From Chrysoperla carnea (taxonomy: Eukaryota > Arthropoda > Insecta > Neuroptera > Chrysopidae): a DNA stretch of 64,000 bases. The first letter of the stretch is position 1, and each line of letters begins with the position of its first letter. The position numbers were made by a program, and so were the translations under genes. Where the stretch lies: positions 102,170,368 through 102,234,367 of the forward strand of contig NC_058337.1 of the NCBI RefSeq assembly GCF_905475395.1, given 5' to 3'. This document shows positions 49,201-61,200 of this stretch, in pieces. The notes below the pieces were generated by a model. That model was not told where the DNA came from and did no database searches. It worked only from the letters and a program-made list of their open reading frames with translations.

Positions 49201-52200
49201 ACCATGCACGAACATTCAGATCATTTTAAACAACAAATCTGACAATAACATGACAATAGAATTAATTTGTTTTTACTAAACTACTAACACTCAGCTGATC
49301 AATTAATAATGCAGGTTTACCAACCTATATCATTGATCCCAATTATCTTAGTTAATTTATTTTGAAGATCTATAATTCAGCCATTATTTATGCTACAAAC
49401 CTGGTGTTGGGCTTAAACTGTCACAAATTTATTACCCTTTAATTTATTAAAATAATATTTTCTGTAAAATAAACCGTTCGCGAGATTTCACTTAGGAATG
49501 GTCAAATTTTCGATATTTCATTAAAAAGTGGCGCGCCCCGCGGCGCGCCTTGGCACCCCGAGGTGGAAAACTTGGATTTTAAGTCATGGGCTCAACACTA
49601 ACAACATATCCAAAAATCAAAACTACCCGACCTTTTGCACAGCAACCCCATATTTTCATACATATTTACTGGATTATTTGTACAATAATTCAGATTAAAG
49701 ATAAAATTCAATCATAATATTCTGAAGAACAAGGAAAACTAAAACGTGTACGTTTATCAGAATATTCTAAACTTGAACAGTGTTTACTAACATGGGTCAA
49801 GCAACAAAAATTCGTTTTCAGTGCTATTGAATCTATCAAAACTGCCAATTTTGCATACATAAATCATTTCCATTTTTGAACAAAGACAATCATAAAGGTC
49901 CGTGTATTTTTGGATAATTTTAATTAATTATATCTATTAAATATAGAAACAAGAATTTTTTAATAAATTTAAAAAAAAAATAGTTCACCATGACCCTCCA
50001 TTCTGCTATACTACCTTAATATCAAAAATAAATTAAAATTCACTTTTTTAAAAACCTTGAAATAAATCATTGATTTACAGCTACATGCATTTAAATCTCT
50101 CATTTTTTATGCAAATATTAAAAATTATTTACTATGTTTTTCAAGTTTAACAACTTTTATTCAAAATATTTTTGTTTTTCAAGTTAAAATAGAATATATT
50201 ATTAAATATTGTTATCTACGACTTCCTAAATAATAAAATTTTTAAGTTATAGCTATGTACATATTTTAAACTTGAATGCAAATTGAAAGGACGAAAGTGC
50301 TAATTTTGGAAACTGCATAGGGGCGCAAAATTTCTTAATCAGCCTCTGTATACGCGGCAAAACCTTGGCTATTATTGGTCGATTCACGTATCGGTTAAAA
50401 ATCAGCTTTCCTCGAATGAAAATGGTATAATGAAGAAAGTCTGTACGGGAAATAGCCTTTTATAGTCTTGGTTGTAACGGACGTACTACCTTTAAGAGAA
50501 CTGCATCTATTTTTATTGTATGTCTACTTGAACATGTTTGACAGACTAGTGGCATTTTAAACTAATTATAATAACTAATTACGTATATTTTAACGAGTTT
50601 CATTTCAACTAATTATATAAAATTGCACCTTGATGGTGATGATACAAGATTGATTAATCATAACACATTATTTTAATAAGTGCGTTTAAGTTATTTATAA
50701 AATAAAAATTATTATTCATAATTGTAAAACAATTTTAACTATGATGTCACTTCAAGAACAATTATTACTAGTCCAGGAGTAAATGGTAATAAATGTTGAG
50801 TGTAGCTTTACACTACAACTAAAAATGTTTTACATATTTACTTTTAACTTTATAAAAACATGTTTGTAATATGAATAAATTTAACTACTGACGATGGTTG
50901 AGTTGCAATCAAAATATCGATATTTTATTATATTTTTTTTAAATAATTTCTTGATATACTATTTAATTTCGAGTATCGTGGTATTTATTTCAATAACTAT
51001 CCTGTATATACTAATACAGTGTGTGTCCGGATAAGGAGGTAACTACACTTGTAAATTTTCTTATTTTGCATTTTAAGAAAAAAAGTCATTTGCAATAAAT
51101 TTTGCTTATTCTGAAAAGTATGTAGGAATATTTAAAACTTCTAAATAATGTACAGGGTAGCCAAAAATTTGGTATCACTATTTTGTTTTTTGGTAAACTA
51201 CCCATCCTTTTTATAAGTTGACAAAATGTTACTAAGAAAAGTTGCTCGAAATTACCAATTATGACTCAAGATTCAAAGTAATGAATTTCAAGAAGATCTT
51301 TCAAACTTTGTCAATTCCATTCTTAGTGAATGTTTATCCGAGAAAATTAATTTTCTAACCTAGTCCACAAAAAATTACACTTTCGGATAGTACATGTTAA
51401 TTGATTTATTATTATTTTCTTTGTTACGTTTTTTTGTTATATTACAACTTTTGTTCAAATAAAAAATGATGCTATAATTAAAGTACACGGCTCTTCTTGA
51501 TATTTTGTATAGAGTCTTAATTTTTAATTGCGAGAAACTTTTCTGAATAACATTTTGCCAACTTATAAAAAGGAAGGGTGGTTTACCAAAAAAGAAACAT
51601 AGTAATTTTTTTTAAAAAATGCCTGTTTTTTCTTAAAACACTATATATTTTTGGACTCTTAGATATTTTTTGGAACTAAATGTATACAGTCAAACCTGGA
51701 TAAGCGAGAGTTCAAGGGAACATAATCTCAGTCTCGCTTATAGAAGTTTCTCACTAACCCGAGTTTCTCGCTAATGCAGGTACATGAGTAGCGTTTCTCT
51801 TTTATAGAGGTACGCAGCAATAACAAGTCACAGCAAGTACGAATGTAGTAAATATGTTATATGAGTAGCTATAGTTCCTCCTAAATAATATAAATAAATA
51901 AGCCTCGACTTATAGAGGTGTAGATAAGTAGCAGTCTCACTTACGGAGGTCCATGAGGGAAAAACGACTCTCTCTTACAGAGATTTTTGTTTCTCGCTAA
52001 TAGAGGTTTTGGGAGCTTTAAAATGACGGGTCCTGGCTATTACTCCCACTTATGGAGTTTTCTCACTTATCCAGTTCTCACTTACCCAGGTTTGACTGTA
52101 TAAGAATTCGTTTCAAAGCATGCATTGTCTCTTGTTCTATTCATAAAAATAAATATTTTTAATTTATTTACCCATTTAAATCAAGGTGTATACGTCATGA

Positions 52201-55200
52201 TTATATTTTTAATCGACTTCTAACAACGAGGAGGTTTTAATGTGACTGGTCACAAGTTAGCTTAATAATCATTCGAAACTTTGTGCTACTTTTACATTCC
52301 TACAAAGTAAAGAAAGTAATTTACTACAATCAGGGCCCGATTTAGCTATTTAGCAGCTACGGGAAAAAATAATAATTATGTTAGTTAATTGTATTTATAA
52401 CTCACTAATTAACAAAACTCATAAAATGGGCAATACATATTTTTGAAGAAATTTAACCGATCTACAAAAATGGTCTCTTTTGTTTATTCGATTACTGTAA
52501 GCATTTAAAAGATATTTGAAAATACGGTTTTAAATTATTTATTTTCGGATATATTTCTAAAAAAAAGTTTATTTTTTATATCATGTAAGTAAAGAAAGAT
52601 AGCCACTGTTAGGTAGTCACACATACATACATGTCACATAACTAATATTCCCATATAATACGTACTATATAATTTGGGCTCTCACAGGTAGACAGTGATG
52701 TTTACGAAAAAATGTTTCAACCAGAAGTTGTTTATTTTTTTATAAAGAACATTTTTTGTATTTAAGTCTTTGTTCTATCTCTAACGGTACTATCTTTAAC
52801 AAGATGGGTCCAAGACCAACTCGACTTATGTTGGTCATTTACGAACTCGACCTTTCTTTTTACTTCCTAAGCACGCTATAAAAATTGTCACACACACTTA
52901 ACTGATTTTCCCATACCATAATTTACGACTAATTTGCGCTCTCATGGGTTAACAGTGATGTTTACGAACAAATGTTTCAAACCAAAGTTGTTTATTTTTT
53001 TATAAGGAACATTTTTTACATTTAAATTTTTGTTCTACGGACCCAAGACCCACTCGACCTCACTTTTTACGTCCTGAGTTCGCTATAAAAATTTCATTTT
53101 GATATCTCTTTTCGTTTTTGAGTTGTCGTAATGACAGACAGACATACAGACGGACAACCGATAATGAACTAATTAGGCGATTTTCTGAACACCAAAATTT
53201 TGTTCATCAATATTTTAAGCGTAAAATTTTTGACTTTAAACAGTTAGTATGGTAATGCTCATTTTTTCCAAGAAGATTACTCAAAATAAATTTAAAAAAA
53301 CTTTTACCATGCAAATTCCAGAAAAAATTCTTCAACTGATAAGCTCTCCAAGAAATGTATAAACATTATTGTGGCGGCGTTAAAATAACGCATTCGTGTG
53401 CAATATTTAGTTATTTGTGTGCAGAAGTGTAAATTTTAATAAAACGTGAATGAAATATTAATTTGTTATAATAATTATATTATATTACATATAATGTATT
53501 ATGTATGCATGCTCAATTAAGAGATTCAATTTTAATTTTTACTCTTTTAAAGTAGTTCGGCCGTCATATGACTAAGCCAAGTTAACAAATTAGTTGGTCA
53601 CCAAATTAGCAATGCATACGCTGTTTGCAGCTAATTCATACTGATGATGAATACTTGATAGTCGAAATACGCCTTCAAATGATCTTGAAATTTTATCTGG
53701 ACTTAAAATTTATTAAAACAGACGAATGACCCTAAGTCCCATTTCCTCCGAAAGCTAACCATTTTCGAAAAAACGTTTTATATGAGGGTCAACCTCATGA
53801 AAATATCAGTATTTTTATGAGGGTCAACTTTCTAATTTAAAGTGTTATTCTATCTCTTATCTTTTGGATCTAAATTGACCGTTATAGCAACCCGAAGAAC
53901 TAGGTCCAATTCAATGTCAGAACATGATGTTCCCTAACAAACTCTGCAATTTTTGTTAAAGTTATTTTTGATTGGTTAACTAAAAAACGAGCTATTAGTC
54001 ATAATAAATTAAAACGATCCTTTATGTACACAGGGTATATTAATATACCTTATGATATTTCATATATACAGGGGTAAAAAAATACTCTTTGGTCCAAGTT
54101 AAAACCGCAGGACTTCAGCAACCGCAGGACTTCAGTTAAATATTTCTAATTTTTGCAGTATATAACACTCAAATATTTATTTATTTTTAAAAATATTTCG
54201 ATAGTTTAAAATTCAATGCTAAATACTAAATGAGAAGGTAACTTTATTTTGATTATACTATTTTGAATGTAACTCGACAGCTGGAAATCTTGACGCAAAA
54301 AATTGCACCTGTTAATTAAATATAAATATGTAAAATCAATTTTGTTAGCGAAGGTAAAATTTCGTTTAAAGTTAATTTTTAAACTAATTTTAATATCATA
54401 GTTATTCAACAATTTTAACTATTATATGAATCTATTCTACAGTTAAACCTGTTTAGGATGGTAGGTTGAAGAGCCGCCCGACAGTACCGGCATTCACTCG
54501 GAGTCCAGAAGTCCATTATATCAACCAATGAACCAAATAGGCTTTTTCATTATGCCTTGAGTGCAAGTGCAGAGTTTATTTTTTCCGATTCACAGCAATA
54601 AGTTGGACTAAGATAAAAGACATTTGTTATTCATTTTATCACATTGGTTATAAATCATTTAGTACGAAACAAAAGTGAATCGTGATTTTAAAATGAAAAG
54701 GTCTATTAGAGAAACTATGCTCAGAAGTGATAACTCTAAATGGTTGAAAACGAACATGATTTGCAAAATTACAAAAATAGTTTACGAATAAAGCCGAACA
54801 AAATAGTTTATTCCATCTTTTACCGTAGTCGTAATTAAGGCTTTTAATAGAAAAAACGTTTATACATGTATTGTAGATATTGAATAAAATTACAAAAATT
54901 GATTCATTGATTATGTCGTAGCGCAGGAGCTGCGTTAGCTAAACGAACTCCCTCAGAGATTGAAAAAACAAAAGCACATTTTTCTTGAAATCGAATATTG
55001 AATTTTTAACTTTTCAAGAATTTTTATTTCGAAAACCAAACGTCTCGAGAAAAAATATCACAAGAGTACTTTTTTGCTTAAAACTGATCAAAAAATACAA
55101 AAGTATTTTTTATTTGGAACAAATACAAAATTTTGTACTTTGCGTTGTAGATGAATGATATGTTTTCATAGATTTCTCCAAAACTAGCCGGTGGAAATTA

Positions 55201-58200
55201 AAAAAAAAACTATTTAAATTAAACTTAGAATCTAAATCAAAAACAAAACCCGTTGTGCCCGACTAATTTAGGATGTATGAGCACGGTGGTGGGGTCAATA
55301 ATTCAAAAAAAATGTATACATTTTCAATTTTAATGGTGAATTATGTTATAACTGAACAATATAAAACGAAAAGAAAAAATAAATTTTTTCGATATCTGGA
55401 GTAATTTTCAAAATATCAAAAATTTTGTTTAATTATTTAGCTTTCGATATTTCGAAAACCAAGGCAAATATCGAAAAATTTGATTCTTATTTTTCGTCAA
55501 CATTCATGAAGTTATAACAAAATTCATCATCCGAGTTGGAAATAAGATACAAATAATTTCAATCACAAGTCTAAACTTGCCTTGGCGCTTTGACTACCCT
55601 AAAGTATCCTGTTTCCTTATACTGCACAGAGCAAAACAGGTGTTTGAAAATGAACGTCCTTAATATATAGAAAAACTAGAGTGATACCCGCCCGCTTCGC
55701 TGGGTTTAAAATTGAAGATTGATATAGATTGCTCCCGCTTATCCCTTTTCTATAACACTCGAAATAATGGTAAGGATTGTTTTACACAGGTAAAATATAT
55801 GTATGGTTTTCTATGTTTTTAAATGTATAATAGTCGTAATTATTCATATCAGAAAAGATGGCCGTGAAATATTTTATATTGACTATTTTTACAGAAATCT
55901 GTAATTTATGGTAATGTCAAATGACCACTTTTACAGAAATCTGTAATTTATGGTAATGTCAAATTAAATTAATTTTTAATTTTTTATTAATAAAAAATTA
56001 TATTATATATTATTATATATCTTTATAAATTATATCTCATGTGTTATTCTGAAGTATAAGCTATATTGCTTTACAGTTTCATTAAAAACCATTCGCTAGT
56101 TTTAGCATGAAAGCGTAACAAACAAACAAACATGCTTACTTTCGCATTTATAATATATAGAGATATACACACGTCTACATCTTTTGTACAACAATGTTTA
56201 AAGTTTAACTGTAATGATTAAAAGTCTGTTTCATAATTTATATACAGTTTAAATTTGTTACATAATAAAAAACATAGATACGTAATATGATTAAATCAAA
56301 TACCGGTTTGTCGACATTGTTTAGGAGAAATGTTTATAAATAAATTATTTTTTATTATACTTTATTACAGAAATTTTGTTTATTGTTATTAAAATTATAG
56401 TATCCATATTTCTATTGTATTAATAATTTCGCCTTGTTTAGTTACACGCTAGCGTATTCATAATTTAATCTAATTCATTTACACATGCTTCTTTTATATG
56501 ATGAAATTGCCGATTCAAACGATTCTAGCAAATTTCGAGAGCTTGGTTTGTTTGAACGCAGCCATTGTTTCAAATAACCCACCCATTGATCTTTTGAATT
56601 CCAAGTTAATAATCAATTCAAACTCAAATATTCAAATTTCAGGGGACATTCCATGGCTTTTAAAATAAATTTATTGTGATATACTCTCGATACGTAAAAA
56701 ATCCCATTATACCGGGTGGTCCGTTTTAATCAATACATCTAAATATAACGTTTTGTAGCTAGCCAACCAAAAAATAACTTCAACAAAAGTTGCAGAATTT
56801 GATGGGGGCATCATGTTCTGACATCCGATTGGACCTAGTTTTTCGGGTTTCTTTAATAGCCTAAACAATAAGAGATAGAATAACACTTTAAATAAGAAAG
56901 TTGATCCTCATAAAAAAATTAACAATTTTTGTTGAAAACATTTTTTCGAAAAACGTTAGCTTACGGTGGAAATGCGAATTAAACATATGTCAATATTGCA
57001 TTTAATCGAAAGAAAATACGCTTAGAGTTGATCGATAATTGTAGGTCAAAATCATTTTTCCCTAGTGTCTTGATAATGAAATATTTTTGAGTCCAATTTT
57101 CTTCGAAATCTAACGTTTTTCGAAAAAATGTTTTGAATAAAAATTGTTAGTTTTTTTTTATGAAGATCAACTTCCTAAATAAAAGTGTTATTTTACCTCT
57201 TGCCGTTTAGGATATAAATTGGCTAGTAAGGAAATCCGAAGAACTAGGTAAAATCTAATGTTAGAACATGATGTCTTCCATCAAACTCTGCAACTTTTTT
57301 TGAAGTGGTTAAATACAAAATGAGATATTAAGGTGTATATATAAAATGGCCCACCCTGTATTTTATGATGATTATTGTACTACAATGAACCACAGGTCTC
57401 TAAATAAAAGGGCCGCACTTTACGGGCCCTTGAACCCTACCTAACCTAACCTAACTAAAGGTTAATTTTCCTGAATTAATTTAAATTGATTTTCATAAAT
57501 CTAAGATATAATGTTTCTTATTTTAAAAGACATAATATTTTATTAGCCATGCATACTTTTTATACATTTACGATAATTAAATGTTGACATATGTTTCCTT
57601 TTACCATGTATACCTTTTACCATAATGTAAACATTTTACAATAATATGCGGTTTGTTTTAATAGTTAACTATTTATTTCATTTATATTTGAACCGCATTG
57701 AATGAATAAATTAATAGCTGCAATATAAATAATTTATTATGGTGCTTTAGCAATTAATATTTCTCATCTGGAGTTGAATACAGGGATGATAGCTTTGTAT
57801 AGACTGTCTTGATTACTCTATCACATTACATATACATACATGTCACACACTCACACATACATAACTGATATTTCCATATAATACATACTATATAATTTTA
57901 CGGGGATGATAGCTTTGTATAGACAGTGTTGATTACTCTATCACATTACACATACATACATGTCACACATACATAACTGATATTTATAAAAAACGTTTAA
58001 ACCAAAAGTTGTTTTTATAAGGAACATTTTTTATATTTAAACTTTTGTTCTATCTTTAACGGTTTACAAAATGGGTCCTACCTCCTACGGACCTAAGACC
58101 CATTTGACCTATGTTGCTCATTTACGAACTCGACTTTATGTACTGAGCACGCTCTAAAAATTTCAGCTTGATATCATTTTTCGTTTTTGAGTTATCGTGT

Positions 58201-61200
58201 TGACAGACAGACGGACAGACAACCGAAAATGGACTAATTAGGTGATTTTAGAAACACCTATACCAAAATTATTTTCGTAGCATCAATATTTTTAAGTGTT
58301 TTAAGCGTTACGAACTTGGGATCTAAACTTAATATACTATGTATATTTCATATATACATGGTATATATATAACAAAACAAATACCTTTTGTTTATCAAAC
58401 CATAACGATGCTTTATTTAAGACTAGAATGATACCCACCCGCTTCGCTGGGTTTAAAAGTAAAGATTGATAAAGATTGCTCTCGCTTATCTCCTTTCTAT
58501 AAAACTCGAAATAATGGTAAGGATTGTTTTACACAGGTAAAATATATGTATGGTTTTCTATTTTTTAAATGTATACTAGTCATAATTATTCATTGAGTAT
58601 ATCAAAGAAGATGACCGTGAAATATTTTATATTGACTATTTGTACAGAAATCTGTAATTTATGGTAGGTAATGTCAAATTAAATTAATTTTTAAATTTCT
58701 TTTTTTTTTATTAAATATCTTCATAAATTATATCTCATGTATTAGTCTGAAGTATGAGCTATATTGCTGTACAGTTTCATTAAAAACCATTCGCTAGTTT
58801 TAGCGTGAAAGCGTAACAAACAAACAAACAAACATGCTTACTTTCGCATTTATAATATATAGATAGAGATAGAGATAGATAAATTGGCCAAGAGAATAAT
58901 TTCAAGATTTTATGTTTACCCAAAAACTTTTCATTCATAATAATTATTTTACTCGAATATTGTATTTCATCTTGAAAAGGTATATTTTATTAAAGATGTA
59001 CGTGCACCAAGGGGGGGGGGCTTGCCAAGCGAGTTTTTCAATGAATGCAGATCCTTATAAAGCAATTTTTATCCTGGTTTAGGTTACCTAATTTCATTTG
59101 AAACTTGATTTAAATAAACATACAGAATTAATCACAAGTCACACATGTCATAAAATAAAATATATTATATTACATTGAAACCAATTAACACTATAAATTA
59201 CTGTTTTTTATACCATATATATATATGTTATATACAAGGTATACTAAGTTTAGTCCCAAGTTTGTAACGCTTAAAAACATTGATGCAATGAACAAAATTT
59301 TGGTATAGATGTTTATAAAATCACCTAATTAGTCCATTTTTTGGTTGTCCGTCTGTATGTCTGTCTGCCAACACGACAACTCAAAAACGAAAAAAGATAT
59401 CAAGCTGAAATTTTTACAGCGTACTCAGGACGTAAAAAGTGAGGTCGAGTTCGTAAATGAGCAACATAGGTCAATTAGGTCTTTGGTCCGTAGTGCGCAA
59501 ATCAGGCGTAAATTGTATAGTATGTATTGTATGTTGATATCAGTTATGTATGTGTGACATGTATGAATGTGTAATGTGATAGAGTAATCAACACTGTCTA
59601 TGCATGGTATTTCAACAATTAACTCAGTCAATTGTTTGTTTTCACTTGTTTATTTATAAAAAATTCTCAACAATACGTTTGTTTGTTTAAATTTAAAATA
59701 ACAAAAGTAGCACTGTGAGTTTTGAAAAACTAGTCCAAAAACAACAATATTGTATTAATTCCTACATTTAAAAACTACTAAAGTTTATATTAATTCCTAC
59801 ACTAATGTCAGAATTCGGATTGAAGGTTTTTGAAAATAGAATGAAAATTCCAGTGACTTTTTTCCTTAAGCGAATGTCTTTACCAAATATAATATCTTAA
59901 ACTCTTAAAGCCGTAAATTATTTTTAAAGCCGAGATATTTTATAAGTCAGTCGGCAGTTATTATGTATTCACTGCAAAATATCACACGACCTCACGACCT
60001 ACATATCAAAATTAAGTTACCCCGGATAAAAAAAGAATTTTATTTCTATGTTTATTATGAAATACTACCATGAATAAATATTTTTTGCTTTGTATGCTTT
60101 ACTGGAAAAGCTGGTAGGATTGTCAGGCTCATAATGTGCCTTGCCACTTTTATAATTAATCGAGAAAGTAAACCATTTGACTCAAGAATCGATACCTCAC
60201 CAGTAGATTTTTATGAAAGCCGCTGGAAAATGTTTGTTTAAGGGTACTCAACAAAATCATACTCATACGAAATTGTATTTTTTCGGATTAACTTCCTAAA
60301 ACCTACTTCCGGAAATCACATTCGCTTTATCTAACATATTAAAATCTATTGGATTTTATCTTTTAGACAATTTTAAGCATTTTATGATCCTTGACATTTT
60401 TTACCTAACCTTTCCATTTTCAAGATTTGAAAAAAAAATACGAATTTTCGTCAAAAACTCGTCATTTTTTAAATACAGTGAGGCATCGATAACTCGAGCC
60501 TCGTTAAGTTATATAATCCTCAGTTAGTCGAAAACAAATTTCATTCTCTTCCGCTGAACCCCCAAATACGAGGTATCTTGAATTATTTAGACGTTGTAAC
60601 TCGAACAAAATGTTATTTCCCTCCGAGATATTGATAGTACATATTTATACTCTGTAACGCGAATTTCAAAAAGCAGACTCCGTATGTCGTAGTTAGTAAA
60701 ATATAATAACACCGTACTTATAGTAACTAAAATATAATCGCGCCAAGTCGAAATTTTAGCAATTATATCCTTTGTATCTCGAATTACTTGTTTCTTGAGG
60801 TTCGAGTTATCGAGGTCCCACCGTACTTAGAAAAAGCTTTTTTTATCTTTCAATCCCTTTTATAAGAAAATACTATTTTGAAATGGTTTTTTTTCGTACT
60901 ACTTGTACTAAACAAAAAATTTCTTTAAATAAGAAAAAATAATAAATTTTTAATTTTTTTTTTTTTTTTTTTTGTTTACAGGTAAACGAACTCAGGAATC
61001 AATTTGTGTTGGTATATGCATCACATTAATGGCTGTGAATTTTTTTTTTATAATACTACATTTACGTTTCGAAAATTTAAGCACAATAATTATGGCAGCA
61101 TTATTCGGTATAATTACTGCTGATTTTAGTTCAGGGCTTGTACATTGGGGTGCTGATACATGGGGCTCAGTCGATTTACCAATTATAGGAAAGGTAATAA

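Larger units (their letters stand above)
47741..49810 (+). mobile_element. pogo/Tigger-like element remnant, interrupted
   Basis: The left end is CAGTGGAACTTGGTTAAGTG; an inverse copy (GCAGGTTCCACTG) already appears at 47823-47835. Downstream are two pieces of a CENP-B-type DNA-binding region: REKLKLISVYESGKTRNEVC at 48085-48186, then KRVRLSEYSKLEQCLLTWVK at 49742-49804, split by the long-TIR element. The right end was not found. The protein-coding part is broken. Confidence 0.65.
47682..50015. mobile_element. TTAA-flanked element, 2.33 kb including nested insertions
   Basis: TTAA copies at 47678-47681 and 50016-50019, with 10-bp inverted ends GGTAGTATAG, the same as the element at 3626. Most of its length is made of later insertions (47741 onward). 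It is the outermost layer of the nest. Confidence 0.6.
25560..60981 (+). other. PEDS1 intron 1, 35.4 kb, repeat-filled
   Basis: Bounded by the donor GGGTTCGT (GT at 25560-25561) and an acceptor after a long T-run (AG at 60980-60981). Joining the flanks restores codon GGT and the conserved LYSKGKRTQE reading, which is how the intron was recognised. I find no host gene inside; mobile elements and repeats within it are listed one by one. Single hAT-like ends (CAGGGCCGGATTAAAAA at 25910; the reverse of CAGAGGCTGATTAAGAAAT near 50335; CAGGGCCCGATTTAGC at 52331) occur without clear partners. Confidence 0.85.

Noticed and set aside
48204-49639. Assignment of the CXC element to MULE/MuDR on the basis of long TIRs
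   Set aside because: No 9-bp target duplication and no MULE transposase motif could be seen; left unassigned.
59345-59631. Open frames on both strands
   Set aside because: Both lie wholly inside an inverted family A copy.
25560-60981. Endogenous retrovirus or LTR element within the large intron
   Set aside because: No paired long direct repeats of LTR type and no reverse transcriptase, protease or capsid-like frame were recognised.
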